Shown here: positions 35,302-44,838 of the stretch, piece by piece
Layout: every line of letters starts with the position of its first letter
Numbering within the stretch: position 1 is the first letter of the stretch
Assembly: GCA_041686855.1 (NCBI GenBank)
Contig: JAWLDA010000004.1
Span: 1 to 64,000 of the forward strand
Source of the DNA: JAWLDA01 sp041686855
Lineage (GTDB): Bacteria > Bacillota > Limnochordia > DTU080 > RSA5
DNA: 64,000 nt
Direction of reading: 5' to 3'
Notes under the pieces: generated by a model
Seen by the model: only the letters and a program-made list of their open reading frames with translations
Databases searched by the model: none
What the model was told of the DNA's origin: nothing
Made by a program: the position numbers and the translations under genes

Positions 35302-37983
35302 GTGGCGACAGGCCAGGCACGCACAGGCGCCGACTTAAGCAAGACGTACGATCCTAAGTTGGTCGAGGAGAAGTGGTACGCGCACTGGGAGGAGCAGGGT
35401 TACTTCCGAGCCGACGACGATCCCGACGCGCCCAACTTCTCGATGGTGATTCCACCGCCCAACGTGACGGGATCCCTGCACATGGGGCATGCCCTCAACA
35501 ACACCTTGCAGGATGCGTTGGTGCGGTGGAAACGGATGATGGGCTACAACGCTCTTTGGCTTCCCGGCACCGACCACGCGGGGATTGCTACCCAGATCAA
35601 GGTAGAAGAGAACATTCGCACCGAGGAAGGGAAGACGCGCCATGACTTGGGGCGTGAGGCTTTTTTGGAGCGTGTGTGGGCGTGGAAAGACCACTACCGC
35701 GCTCAGATCGTAGGTCAACTTAAAAAACTCGGTGTCTCGGTCGACTGGACTCGAGAGCGTTTCACGATGGACGAAGGGTGCTCTCGAGCCGTCCGCGAAG
35801 TCTTCATCAGCCTTTATGAGAAGGACCTCATCTACAAGGGCCGTTACATGATCAACTGGTGCCCCCACTGCCAAACCACCCTCTCAGACCTGGAGGTAGA
35901 GCACGAAGAGGTGGACGGGTCGATCTGGCACATCAAGTACCCGTACACCAATCGGGAGGGCTTCATCGTCGTTGCGACGACGCGGCCCGAGACGATGCTG
36001 GGCGATACCGGCGTCGCGGTGCATCCCGACGACTCCCGGTATGCGAGCATCGTAGGCGACAAGGTGACGCTTCCACTGGTGGGACGCGAGATTCCCATCG
36101 TGGCGGACGAGTTTGTCGATCCGGCGTTTGGCTCCGGGATGGTCAAAGTGACTCCTGCGCACGATCCGAACGACTTTGATATGGGGCAGCGCCACCAGCT
36201 CGAGCAGATCCAAGTGATCGGCGACGACGCCTTGATGACAGAGGCGGCCGGTCAGTATGCGGGACTCGATCGGTACGAAGCGCGCAAGCGGATCGTGGCG
36301 GACCTCAAAGCAGCGGGCCTGTTGGAGCGGGTAGAGCAGCATACGCATGCAGTCGGGCACTGCTACCGCTGTGGCAACGTGGTCGAACCGCTCATCTCGG
36401 ATCAGTGGTTTGTCAAGATGAAACCGTTGGCCGGGCCGGCGATCGAAGCGGTACGAGAGGGAGCGGTTCGCTTTGTGCCGGAACGGTTTAGCAAAAACTA
36501 CTTGCACTGGATGGAGAACATCCGTGACTGGTGCATTTCGCGGCAATTGTGGTGGGGACATCGCATCCCGGTGTGGACCTGCGAGTGCGGACACGAGTGG
36601 GCGGCCATTGAGGATCCGAGCGTCTGCCCTACCTGCGGCAGCGAGGAGATCAAACAAGACGACGACGTGCTGGACACTTGGTTTAGCTCTGCCCTGTGGC
36701 CTTTTTCGACCCTGGGCTGGCCTCAGGAGACCGACGATCTCAAGCGCTTCTACCCAACCGACGTGCTGGTCACCGGGTTTGACATCATCTACTTTTGGGT
36801 CGCCCGCATGATCTTTATGGGCCTTGAGTTCCGTCAGGAGAAGCCCTTTAGCGATGTGCTCATCCACGGTCTCATCCGAGACGCGCTCGGACGCAAGATG
36901 AGCAAGTCGCTCGGCAACGGCGTCGATCCACTCGAGGTGATCGATGAATTTGGCGCCGACGCGCTGCGCATCACTCTGGTGAGCGGCGTCGCGCCGGGTA
37001 ACGACACGCGGTACCACCCCGAAAAGGTGGAGTCCAGCCGCAACTTCGCCAATAAGATCTGGAATGCGACTCGTTTCGCACTCATGAACTTGAACGATTT
37101 CGAGCCCGGCTCCGAGAGTGAACAGGAGGCGGTCTTGACCGGCACGGACCGCGACGTCGCCGACCGATGGATCTTGAGTCGCTACAATTTAACCGTCGCT
37201 GAAGTGACCCGTCATCTCGAACGGTACGACCTCGGGGAGGGCGCCCGCACCCTGTACGAGTTTATCTGGAGCGAACTTTGCGATTGGTACATCGAGTTGG
37301 CCAAAGATCGCCTCTACGGCCGTCAGGGCGAGGCGGCTCGCCGCACGGCTCAGTACGTCTTGTGGCACACGCTCAAAGGGACGCTTGAGCTGTTGCACCC
37401 CTACATGCCCTTTATCACTGAGGAGCTGTGGCAGCACCTTCCGGGAACGGGTGAGAGCATCGTGCGCGCGCAGTGGCCCCGGCCCAACGATGAGCTGCGG
37501 GACTCTCGGGCCGAAGAGGAGATGCGGGTTGTGATGGACCTGATCAAAGCGATTCGCAACATTCGTGCGGAGAAAGGGGTGCCGCCCGGTCGGGAGATCA
37601 CCGCGATCGTTCACACGGGTGAGCGCTTCCAAAACGTCCTCGAATCCGCCGATGCGTACGTTCGCTCGTTAGCGCGGGTCGGTACGTACGAAGTGCGCTC
37701 CACAGACTCCGACAAGCCGGAGCGGGCTGTGGCGGCGGTGACGTCTGGAACCGAGATCTTTTTGCCCCTGGCCGACTTGATCGACATTGAGGAGGAGGTC
37801 GCCCGCCTTAAAAAGGAGCTCGCCGGCGTGCAGGCTGATCTCCAACGGTCGGCCGCCCGTCTAGCCAACGAAGGCTTTGTGCAAAAAGCGCCCGCAAACG
37901 TCGTTGAAGGGGCGCGCAAACGTCACGCGGAGCTTGAAGAGACGGAGAAAAAGTTGCGCGTACGACTCGAGGAGCTAACGTAG
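35302..37983 (+). CDS. valS: Valyl-tRNA synthetase
   Basis: Charges tRNAVal with valine and edits misactivated threonine. The 893-residue class I enzyme has HIGH as LHMGHA (59-64) and KMSKS at about residue 532 (GRKMSKSLGNGVDP). The CP1 editing domain (TTRPETMLGDTGVAVHP) lies between them. Cysteine pairs (WCPHC; CPTCG) may bind zinc, and the C-terminal tRNA-binding coiled coil starts about residue 830 (EEEVARLKKELAGVQ). GTG 35302 is chosen because ggggaggt lies nine bases upstream; the reading frame opens further upstream, inside the terminator. Regulated by the T-box just before it; followed one base later by folC. Confidence 0.96.
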   Translation: MATGQARTGADLSKTYDPKLVEEKWYAHWEEQGYFRADDDPDAPNFSMVIPPPNVTGSLHMGHALNNTLQDALVRWKRMMGYNALWLPGTDHAGIATQIKVEENIRTEEGKTRHDLGREAFLERVWAWKDHYRAQIVGQLKKLGVSVDWTRERFTMDEGCSRAVREVFISLYEKDLIYKGRYMINWCPHCQTTLSDLEVEHEEVDGSIWHIKYPYTNREGFIVVATTRPETMLGDTGVAVHPDDSRYASIVGDKVTLPLVGREIPIVADEFVDPAFGSGMVKVTPAHDPNDFDMGQRHQLEQIQVIGDDALMTEAAGQYAGLDRYEARKRIVADLKAAGLLERVEQHTHAVGHCYRCGNVVEPLISDQWFVKMKPLAGPAIEAVREGAVRFVPERFSKNYLHWMENIRDWCISRQLWWGHRIPVWTCECGHEWAAIEDPSVCPTCGSEEIKQDDDVLDTWFSSALWPFSTLGWPQETDDLKRFYPTDVLVTGFDIIYFWVARMIFMGLEFRQEKPFSDVLIHGLIRDALGRKMSKSLGNGVDPLEVIDEFGADALRITLVSGVAPGNDTRYHPEKVESSRNFANKIWNATRFALMNLNDFEPGSESEQEAVLTGTDRDVADRWILSRYNLTVAEVTRHLERYDLGEGARTLYEFIWSELCDWYIELAKDRLYGRQGEAARRTAQYVLWHTLKGTLELLHPYMPFITEELWQHLPGTGESIVRAQWPRPNDELRDSRAEEEMRVVMDLIKAIRNIRAEKGVPPGREITAIVHTGERFQNVLESADAYVRSLARVGTYEVRSTDSDKPERAVAAVTSGTEIFLPLADLIDIEEEVARLKKELAGVQADLQRSAARLANEGFVQKAPANVVEGARKRHAELEETEKKLRVRLEELT

Positions 37984-37984
37984 G

Positions 37985-39385
37985 ATGGGTGCAGCGGATT
38001 CGGTGGAGTTTGATGTCCAATCGTATCTGCGTTCGCTCTCACGCTTTGGCGTGAAGCCTGGGCTTGAGCGGATTCGCGGCCTGCTAGAGCGCTTGGGGGA
38101 GCCGCAGCGTGCGTTCCCTTGTGTGCACGTCGGCGGAACGAACGCCAAAGGATCGATTTCAGCGATCACGGCAAGCATCCTGCGAGCTTCGAGTTACCGA
38201 GTCGGGCTGTACACCTCACCTCATCTGGTCCGCTATCACGAACGGATTCAGGTCGACGGCGTCGAGATCGCGGACGCGGCGTTACAGGCGATCTTCCAGG
38301 AGGTCGCCGAAGCGGCGGCCGAGGTGAAGGCGGAGCTTGGGGCTGATCCGACGGAGTTTGAAGTGGGCACGGCGGCCGCCTTCCTCCACTTTGCCCGCCT
38401 TGGCGTTGAGATTGCGGTGGTCGAGGTGGGAATGGGGGGCCGACTCGATTCCACCAACGTGGTAGATTCACGAGTGGTGGCGTTGGGGCCGATTTCGCTG
38501 GATCACACCGCGGTCTTAGGGCCTGACATTCCCTCCATCGCCCATGAGAAGGCCGGCATCTTTCGCCGCGGGATCCCTGTGGTCTCCTCGCCTCAACGTC
38601 CGGAAGCGGCGGCCGTCATCCGTGAGCGAGCGGCCGCGTGTGGCGGCTCCCTCATTTGGGTCCAGGAGGGGCCGGATACGCCGCCCGCACCCGAAGCGCC
38701 GGGCGTTGAGGAGCGAGCGACGTTTCGGGTGCGCAACTGGGGAGCCGAGGGGGGAACCGTTGATGTCCGGACGCCGTGGAGGGATTACGAATCGCTCCAC
38801 GTCCCGCTTCTAGGGCGACACCAACTGCAGAATGCGGCGGTGTCCGTTACGGTAGCCGAAACACTCCGGCAGCAGGGAATGGCCGTATCGCCGGAGGACG
38901 TTCGCTTGGGGGTTGCCGCCACAAGGTGGCCGGGACGCCTCGAGCGCGTGCTCGGATCGCCAACTCTGCTGTTGGACGGGGTGCACAATCCGGATGGCGC
39001 TGCGGCCTTGGCTCGTTCCCTCCGGGAGATCCTGCGTGACCGACGGGTCACGTTTGTGATGGCGGTGATGGGCGAGAAGGATCTGGAGGCCGTGTTGGCT
39101 CCGCTCATCCCCTTTGCGGCGGGTCTTATTGCGACGCGGCCTGCTTCGTCGCGAACAGCGCCGTCCGATCCCGACGCGCTGGTGCGCATCGCCGAAAGTC
39201 ACGGCCTACCGGCTCGCTCGATTGAAGGGGTCGCGGCAGCGATGGACGAGGCTTGCCGGGAAGCGGGTCCCGACGGGCTAGTCTGCGTCTGTGGATCGCT
39301 CTACCTCGTGGGCGAGGTGAAGGGGCTCCTCGAATCGGGTTGGACCCCCGACGCGCGCAAGGTAACGGCGAGGCGGATGCCGTAA
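37985..39385 (+). CDS. folC: Folylpolyglutamate synthase / dihydrofolate synthase
   Basis: Adds glutamate residues to folates, and in many bacteria also makes dihydrofolate. The 466-residue Mur-ligase-family protein has the ATP-binding P-loop GGTNAKGS (50-57), the YTSPHLVRYHERIQ segment and EVGMGGRLDSTNV. Also visible are GPISLDHTAVLG with HEKAGIFR, and LLDGVHNPDGAAAL near 330. The order valS-folC is common in Bacillota. The ATG lies ten bases after gaggag within the end of valS and is presumably cotranscribed from the T-box-controlled promoter. Confidence 0.94.
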   Translation: MGAADSVEFDVQSYLRSLSRFGVKPGLERIRGLLERLGEPQRAFPCVHVGGTNAKGSISAITASILRASSYRVGLYTSPHLVRYHERIQVDGVEIADAALQAIFQEVAEAAAEVKAELGADPTEFEVGTAAAFLHFARLGVEIAVVEVGMGGRLDSTNVVDSRVVALGPISLDHTAVLGPDIPSIAHEKAGIFRRGIPVVSSPQRPEAAAVIRERAAACGGSLIWVQEGPDTPPAPEAPGVEERATFRVRNWGAEGGTVDVRTPWRDYESLHVPLLGRHQLQNAAVSVTVAETLRQQGMAVSPEDVRLGVAATRWPGRLERVLGSPTLLLDGVHNPDGAAALARSLREILRDRRVTFVMAVMGEKDLEAVLAPLIPFAAGLIATRPASSRTAPSDPDALVRIAESHGLPARSIEGVAAAMDEACREAGPDGLVCVCGSLYLVGEVKGLLESGWTPDARKVTARRMP

Positions 39386-39406
39386 AAGTGTAGCGAGGTG
39401 TTGAAC

Positions 39407-40057
39407 ATGGGGCGAAAGCGTAAGAAGGCGGAGACGACGGAGCAGACGGAGACGACACAACCTCCTGCGCGCGAGCCGCGCAGTGCGATGGACAAGCTCT
39501 CTTTGGCTCTCACGCTCGTGGCGGTCGGGGCGTTTGCGATTTTCACGGGCTACCTCGTCGGGCAGTACGCGGTGGGGTGGGTCTCAGCGCCGCTCGGCGA
39601 GACCCCTGTATTGGAGGAGTCGGCCACGTCTATTGAGGAGATCGTGCCGCCGACTGCTTCCCAAGAGGGTAACGACCCCGAGCCTTCGTCAGCCTCTGTG
39701 CCCACAGGAGCCTCCCCAACCGGGGCACCGACCGAGCGTCGTCCAACGACAGAATCGTCGACGAATGTGACAACGGGGACGGCGTCAAGCGGGGCTCAGG
39801 CCACGACGTCCACCGCCAGCACGGAGCCGCGCGTCTTTCGTGTGCAGGTGGGGCACTACCAGACCCGGGACGCGGCTGTTGCGGCTGCGGATGCGCTCAA
39901 GACCGGTACACCACCGATTCCTGACGCTTGGGTCTCTTACGATCAGTCCTCTCGTGAATACCGCGTTCAAGTGGGCGCGTTCAGCGAGGCGGAACGGGCC
40001 AATCAACTCGCACAGGAGTTGCGGCAACGCAATTACGACGCCTTCGTCCTGCAATGA
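39407..40057 (+). CDS. SPOR-domain membrane protein
   Basis: A 216-residue bitopic protein with a basic, charged N-terminus (MGRKRKKAE), a transmembrane helix (about 26-50), and a low-complexity linker rich in Ser, Thr, Pro and Ala (about 60-140). A C-terminal SPOR domain begins at FRVQVGHYQTRDAAV and includes YRVQVGAFSEAERANQLA. SPOR domains bind denuded glycan strands at division or sporulation septa. ATG 39407 has gaggtg six bases upstream; TTG 39398 is the alternative. The neighbour spoIID encodes a glycan-strand lytic transglycosylase that creates or uses such glycans, so a shared septal role is plausible. Confidence 0.88.
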   Translation: MGRKRKKAETTEQTETTQPPAREPRSAMDKLSLALTLVAVGAFAIFTGYLVGQYAVGWVSAPLGETPVLEESATSIEEIVPPTASQEGNDPEPSSASVPTGASPTGAPTERRPTTESSTNVTTGTASSGAQATTSTASTEPRVFRVQVGHYQTRDAAVAAADALKTGTPPIPDAWVSYDQSSREYRVQVGAFSEAERANQLAQELRQRNYDAFVLQ

Positions 40058-40125
40058 TTCGGCGTCATATCACAGACACACCCGCCATACGATGTAGAGT
40101 GGCGCATCGATGGGAGGGTGGCGCG

Positions 40126-41139
40126 TTGATCAGTTGGCGCCGACACAGGCGTTTGAGGGGCTTTACGCGAGGCTTTCGGCGTCGCTCCATCGGTCGCGGT
40201 CGTAGCCTAGTTTGGCGAGTGGGCGTACTTCTCTTTTTGGCTTCGCTCGTTACCGGTTGGTACGTGGGCCGACTGAGCGCCCTGCCTGAACGACCGGAGA
40301 TCACCCTAGCGGTATGGCGCCATGACCTACAAACGACGGTGAACATGCAGCTCGAGACGTACCTCGAGGGTGTCGTAGCCGCAGAGATGCCCGCGGAGTT
40401 CCATCCTGAGGCCCTCAAGGCGCAAGCCGTCGCCGCTCGCACCTTGGCGTTGCGCTTATGGCAGGCGCAGGCGCCCCTTTCTAATCACCCTGGCGCAATC
40501 ATTTCGACTGATCCCGGCGTCCATCAGGCCTGGCTCTCCGACGACGCGCTGCGAGAGCGATGGGGCCCGGTGAATTTTTTTAGCCGCAAGGCCAAGATCT
40601 CTCGGGCAGTGACCGAGACGCGCGGCCTAGTGATCACACACGCCGGCGAGTTGATCTACCCGGCTTACCATGCGTCGAGCGGTGGACGCACCGAGAGCTC
40701 GGAGAATTACTGGTCCTCCTACATGCCGTATCTACGCAGTGTCGACGACCCGTACGTAGACGGGAGTCGTTACGAGAAGACACGGGCTGAGTTTACGCTG
40801 GCCGACGTGAGCGCGAAGACAGGCGTTGAGCTTGCCGCCGCGTCGACCGCGCCGATTGTGCAGGTGCTCTCCCGATATCCGAGCGGGCGCGTCGAGTGGG
40901 CCCAGGTTGGCGATGAGCGTATCAGCGGGCGTCAGTTGCGAGAGAAGTTGCAACTCCGTTCAAGTTGGTTTGATGTGCGCGAGGAGGGCGGCCGCGTCGT
41001 CTTTGACGTCTTTGGCTACGGCCACGGGATCGGCATGTCGCAGTACGGCGCGGATGGGATGGCACGGGCGGGATTCCGATTTGACCAGATTCTCTCACAC
41101 TATTATACTGGGGTCGAGATCGTCGCATGGTATGAGTAG
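40126..41139 (+). CDS. SpoIID/LytB-family lytic transglycosylase-like protein
   Basis: A 337-residue membrane-anchored protein with a strongly basic N-terminus (RRHRRLRGFTRGFRRR), one transmembrane segment (about 32-50) and a SpoIID domain. Signature segments are LETYLEGVVAAEMPAEF with its catalytic-type glutamate, LKAQAVAARTLAL, YHASSGGRTE and FGYGHGIGMSQYGADGMA. SpoIID degrades denuded peptidoglycan during engulfment; other family members act in vegetative wall turnover. TTG 40126 has gggagggtg five bases upstream and is preferred to ATG 40054, which overlaps the previous stop codon but lacks a ribosome site. It may be the true sporulation SpoIID or a paralogue. Confidence 0.85.
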   Translation: MISWRRHRRLRGFTRGFRRRSIGRGRSLVWRVGVLLFLASLVTGWYVGRLSALPERPEITLAVWRHDLQTTVNMQLETYLEGVVAAEMPAEFHPEALKAQAVAARTLALRLWQAQAPLSNHPGAIISTDPGVHQAWLSDDALRERWGPVNFFSRKAKISRAVTETRGLVITHAGELIYPAYHASSGGRTESSENYWSSYMPYLRSVDDPYVDGSRYEKTRAEFTLADVSAKTGVELAAASTAPIVQVLSRYPSGRVEWAQVGDERISGRQLREKLQLRSSWFDVREEGGRVVFDVFGYGHGIGMSQYGADGMARAGFRFDQILSHYYTGVEIVAWYE

Positions 41140-41234
41140 CGGTGGGCGACGAGCGTTTTGGCGCGTCCTTCTAAGTGACGTTTCGTGACGAAATAGGGCG
41201 CGACCCGGCAGAGCCCGAGGAGGCCCCAACAGAG

Positions 41235-42290
41235 ATGGTAACCCGCGAACGCGTTGAACAAGCTCTGAGCGAAGTGAACGACCCAGAGCTTCACAAGAGC
41301 TTGACTGAGTTAAATATGGTACAGAGCATCGAGATCGACGGTGGCCAGATCGCCGTCACAATCGCGCTGACGACGCAAGGGTGTCCCCTAAAGGACGTGA
41401 TCTCCGGCGACGTTGAGGAGAAGCTGCGCAGCCTCGACGGCGTCACTGACGTGCAGGTGCAAATGACCGCGATGACTAAGGAGCAGCGGGACGAGCTCTT
41501 TGGAAACAAGCTGAGCGCACCGCTGTTGGCGGAGACGTCTAAGACACGAATCATCGGAGTCGCCAGCGGCAAAGGTGGCGTCGGCAAGTCGACGGTGACG
41601 GTCAACATGGCTGTGGCGCTCAAGCAGATGGGGTACGATGTGGCCGTATTGGATTGCGACATTTACGGTTTCAGTATTCCGCGCATGGTGGGGATCGAGG
41701 GCAGCCGGCCAACTGTGATCGACGGAAAGATCATTCCGCTGCCGGCGCATGGGCTCAAGGTGATCTCGATGGGTAACTTCGTCGAGGATAACACTCCCGT
41801 CGTCTGGCGCGGTCCGATGCTGGGCAAGATTCTGCGGCAATTTCTAAATGACGTCGTCTGGGGCGAGCCAGACTACCTCCTGCTCGATCTGCCTCCGGGG
41901 ACGGGGGATATGGCGTTGGACGTCGCTCAGCTTATGCCCAAAGCGAGCCTCGTCGTCGTGACGACGCCGCAAATCGTCGCATCGCACGTGGCGACGCGTG
42001 CAGCTCAGATGGCACACAAGACCAACCAGCGCATCCTCGGCGTGGTTGAGAACATGTCGAGCTTTATTTGTCCCTGCTGCGGCGAAGCGACGCCGATCTT
42101 TGGGGAAGGCGGAGGGAAAGAGGTCGCCGACAACCTGAACGTGCCGTTGTTGGGTAGCATTCCGCTCACGATGGAGGCGCGCACTCACGGTGACAAGGGC
42201 GTCCCTGTCGCTTTGGCCGAAGGTTCACCCTCCCAAAAAGCGTACGGGGAGTTGGTCCAAGAGTTGGTCAGGATCTACGAACAAGCGTAG
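41235..42290 (+). CDS. Mrp/ApbC-family Fe-S cluster carrier ATPase
   Basis: A P-loop ATPase thought to bind and transfer Fe-S clusters. The 351-residue protein has an N-terminal MIP18/DUF59 domain (about 1-85, with VNDPELHKSLTELNMV and TTQGCPLKD). The deviant Walker A SGKGGVGKST (111-120) follows, then the switch LDCDIYG, LPPGTGD and the cluster-binding CPCCGE near residue 278. ATG 41235 is preferred for its family-like N-terminus; gaggagg lies 11 bases upstream. GTG 41175 would add 20 residues without a ribosome site. Its stop codon is inside a 13-bp hairpin. Confidence 0.9.
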   Translation: MVTRERVEQALSEVNDPELHKSLTELNMVQSIEIDGGQIAVTIALTTQGCPLKDVISGDVEEKLRSLDGVTDVQVQMTAMTKEQRDELFGNKLSAPLLAETSKTRIIGVASGKGGVGKSTVTVNMAVALKQMGYDVAVLDCDIYGFSIPRMVGIEGSRPTVIDGKIIPLPAHGLKVISMGNFVEDNTPVVWRGPMLGKILRQFLNDVVWGEPDYLLLDLPPGTGDMALDVAQLMPKASLVVVTTPQIVASHVATRAAQMAHKTNQRILGVVENMSSFICPCCGEATPIFGEGGGKEVADNLNVPLLGSIPLTMEARTHGDKGVPVALAEGSPSQKAYGELVQELVRIYEQA

Positions 42291-42298
42291 ATCCTGAC
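42267..42298. terminator. Perfect 13-bp hairpin spanning the mrp stop codon
   Basis: The arms gtcaggatctacg (42267-42279) and cgtagatcctgac (42286-42298) enclose a six-base loop. The stop codon TAG (42288-42290) lies in the right arm. No T-tract follows on either strand, so it is not a textbook intrinsic terminator. It stands between the converging mrp and trxB genes and may block read-through or protect the 3' end. Confidence 0.6.
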
Positions 42299-42335
42299 CT
42301 GTGGGCCCGACGGCGCGTCACGGCGTGTCCTTACG

Positions 42336-43268
42336 TTAGGCCTCCTCTGCTTCCAGCCATTTCTCGCAGTCCATGGCGGCCATGCAGCCGGATCCGGCTG
42401 CCGTAATGGCCTGGCGGTAGAGGAGGTCTTGTACGTCTCCGGCGACGAAGACGCCGGGGACGTTGGTGTGGGTACGATCGATCGCTTGGATGTAGCCCAC
42501 GTCGTCCAACGAGAGTTGACCCTTAAAGATCTCTGTGTTGGGGCGATGCCCAATAGCAAGGAATAAGCCGTCACATGCAAAGTCGCTCTCCTCGCCTGTG
42601 ACGGTGTCTTTGAGCCGCAAGCCAGTCACCTGGCCTTCATCCACACCGTGAACGTCGACCACCTGTTTATTCCAAAGGAAGTCTATTTTTTCGTTTTGAA
42701 ACGCCCGGTCCTGCATCACTTTTGAGGCGCGCAGTTCGTCACGGCGGTGCACGATGGTGACCCGTCGTGCAAACTTCGTTAGAAAGGTCGCCTCTTCCAT
42801 AGCTGAGTCTCCGCCTCCGACGACGGCGAGATCCTTATCTCTAAAAAAGAAGCCGTCGCAGGTCGCACACGAGGAGACCCCGCGGCCCACGAGCTTTTGC
42901 TCGTTCTCTAGGCCAAGCCATTTGGCGGAGGCTCCCGTCGCTACAATGATCGCCTTGGTTTGATACGTTTGGCCACCGTCGACGGTGACCGTAAAAGGTC
43001 GCGAACTCAGGTCGACCTTTGACGCGTTGCCGGAGACATACTCCGCGCCGAAACGAGCGGCTTGATTGCGCATCGCCTCCATCAGGTCAGGGCCCATGAT
43101 ACCGTCGGGGAAGCCGGGGAAGTTCTCGACTTCCGTTGTGAGGGTGAGTTGCCCACCAGGCTCGTATCCTTCGACGACCAAGGGCTTTAAGTTGGCTCTG
43201 GCTGTGTATAGCGCGGCGGTAAGGCCCGCCGGACCTGACCCGAGGATCATCACGTTACGTACACTCAA
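42336..43268 (-). CDS. trxB: Thioredoxin reductase
   Basis: NADPH-dependent flavoenzyme that reduces thioredoxin. The 310-residue protein has the FAD site GSGPAGLTAALYTAR (10-24), the redox pair C134-A-T-C137 in SCATCDGFF, the NADPH-binding GGGDSAMEEA and the C-terminal FAD motif GVFVAGDVQD. Length is normal. The TTG start has ggagg 11 bases upstream. It converges with mrp and diverges from the sugar-binding protein gene at 43479. The low-molecular-weight, NADPH type is indicated by the intact Rossmann motifs; ferredoxin-dependent relatives would lack them. Confidence 0.94.
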   Translation of the reverse strand: MSVRNVMILGSGPAGLTAALYTARANLKPLVVEGYEPGGQLTLTTEVENFPGFPDGIMGPDLMEAMRNQAARFGAEYVSGNASKVDLSSRPFTVTVDGGQTYQTKAIIVATGASAKWLGLENEQKLVGRGVSSCATCDGFFFRDKDLAVVGGGDSAMEEATFLTKFARRVTIVHRRDELRASKVMQDRAFQNEKIDFLWNKQVVDVHGVDEGQVTGLRLKDTVTGEESDFACDGLFLAIGHRPNTEIFKGQLSLDDVGYIQAIDRTHTNVPGVFVAGDVQDLLYRQAITAAGSGCMAAMDCEKWLEAEEA

Positions 43269-43478
43269 GATACTTTCAACCTCCAGATGTTGCGAGTAAG
43301 ACCTGTTTTAGCTGACACTTGTTCATTCCATACGTGACCTTTCCCATCCTTTCCTATCGACTCAGTGGGTATCAACTGCGCTTGTAAGTTTCGGTTTAGA
43401 GGGAGTCGAGCGAGTTGTGGCTAAGATTCAGCAAAGAGTCTGACGTGGGTATTCACGTCATTAGAGAGGGATGAAAGA
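43269..43478. other. Divergent intergenic region between trxB and the sugar-binding protein gene
   Basis: This 210-bp gap must hold promoters in both directions. I see a small inverted repeat gacgtg/cacgtc around 43442-43459 shortly before the downstream gene. No -35/-10 pair was convincing enough to annotate. Confidence 0.4.
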
Positions 43479-44789
43479 ATGGTTCGTAGAGTGTGGTTGT
43501 TGGGTGTCTTGATTACGTCGCTTGCCCTCTGGACGAGCAGTGCCGCCGCCGCGGATACCACGCTGAGGCTACTGACGTACGGAAATCCAGACCAGCAGTA
43601 CTTTTACGATTTGATCAAAGAAGGGTTCGAGCGCGACAACCCGGGTTATAAGCTCGATGTTGAGATCGTCGCCTTCGGCCAGTACATCGAGCGGGTCTTG
43701 GTAAACTACGCGGCCGGGACAGCTCCGGACGTCTTTATGACGTGGGCGCAGTACAAGCCTCGATTTGTCGAGGACGGTATCATCCTCGATCTCACTCGAT
43801 ACATCAACGAGAGCGACGTCGTCGATCTCGACAACTTCTTTCCGGTCATTCGAGATAACATCAGTTACCAAGGGCGGTATTGGGGAACGCCTTGGGGCTT
43901 CAATTCCACGCTCTGGGTGGCCAACGTCGACCTCTTGAATGAGTCGGGAGTCGCCGTCCCCGACGTTGACTGGACCGTAGACGACTTCCGGGAGATCGCA
44001 CGTCGGGTGGCGCGCCCTGATGAGCAGATCTTTGCGATCAACGGAGCGCCCATCACCAACAACGTTTCGATCCAGTGGATGGAGAACTGGGCCGGACACC
44101 GATGGATCGACGAGACGGGTAAGAAGGTCCTCGTCAATACGGAAGCAGCCGTGGAGATGGTCGAATTTTGGCGTGATTTACGCATTGAGCAGCGGGCCAT
44201 CCCGTCGCCTTTGGCGCCTAGAGCCACGGGAGCCTCATTCCTGACCACGGGCGATGTCGCGTTTCAGCAGATGTACTCTTCGGAGATCACGTTCCAGACG
44301 GCGCAACTCTTGCAACAGGGGACGAAACCGGTCAACTGGGCCTTGGTCACGTATCCTGCCGGTCCCAAAGGGCAGAAGCATTTCGCACAGGGTCACCTGT
44401 GGACGATCCCGGCGAATCATCCAAACCCTGATCAGGCATGGCGTTTAGTGGAGTGGCTAGGAAGCAAGAACGCCGATTACATCTGGTCCTCGTCACGTCG
44501 AACGCCTCCGGCGATGCTCGATCGGGATCACTGGGACGCATACAACGCGGAACTGCCCCCTGAGTACCGTGACGTTGCGCTCGACTTCATCATCGATACT
44601 TTGTACGAGGGGGAGTACGCGCACAACTTCGAGTACTGGCCGACCTACGACGAGATGCTCGCCATCTGGACTCCTACCGTCAACCGAGTCCTAAATGACG
44701 AAGTCTCCGCTCGGTCCGCGATGGACGATGCGGCCCGCACGATGCAAAGTGTCCTCGACGAATACTGGGCGTCGAATGGGCAGGAGTGA
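43479..44789 (+). CDS. ABC-type sugar-binding (extracellular solute-binding) protein
   Basis: A second family-1 solute-binding protein (436 residues), only distantly similar to the one at 1370-2653. A signal peptide covers about 1-25 and ends SAAAA, with no cysteine at the cleavage site, so it appears not to be a lipoprotein. Family features include FERDNPGYKLDVEIV (about 50-64), APDVFMTWAQ, YWGTPWGFNSTLWVANVDLL and the late WRLVEWL helix. The ATG follows gagaggga. It stands alone, with no permease or ATPase gene beside it; trxB is divergent upstream and a sulfur-carrier gene lies 49 bases downstream. Ligand unknown. Confidence 0.9.
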   Translation: MVRRVWLLGVLITSLALWTSSAAAADTTLRLLTYGNPDQQYFYDLIKEGFERDNPGYKLDVEIVAFGQYIERVLVNYAAGTAPDVFMTWAQYKPRFVEDGIILDLTRYINESDVVDLDNFFPVIRDNISYQGRYWGTPWGFNSTLWVANVDLLNESGVAVPDVDWTVDDFREIARRVARPDEQIFAINGAPITNNVSIQWMENWAGHRWIDETGKKVLVNTEAAVEMVEFWRDLRIEQRAIPSPLAPRATGASFLTTGDVAFQQMYSSEITFQTAQLLQQGTKPVNWALVTYPAGPKGQKHFAQGHLWTIPANHPNPDQAWRLVEWLGSKNADYIWSSSRRTPPAMLDRDHWDAYNAELPPEYRDVALDFIIDTLYEGEYAHNFEYWPTYDEMLAIWTPTVNRVLNDEVSARSAMDDAARTMQSVLDEYWASNGQE

Positions 44790-44838
44790 AAACAAGAGTG
44801 GTGAAAAGGGGGAATGATATGGAAGGAGGTCGAGTGAT

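Noticed and set aside
35884..37017. 377-codon minus-strand open frame inside valS
   Set aside because: The complementary strand encodes a well-conserved part of valyl-tRNA synthetase; the antisense product has no family features or ribosome site.
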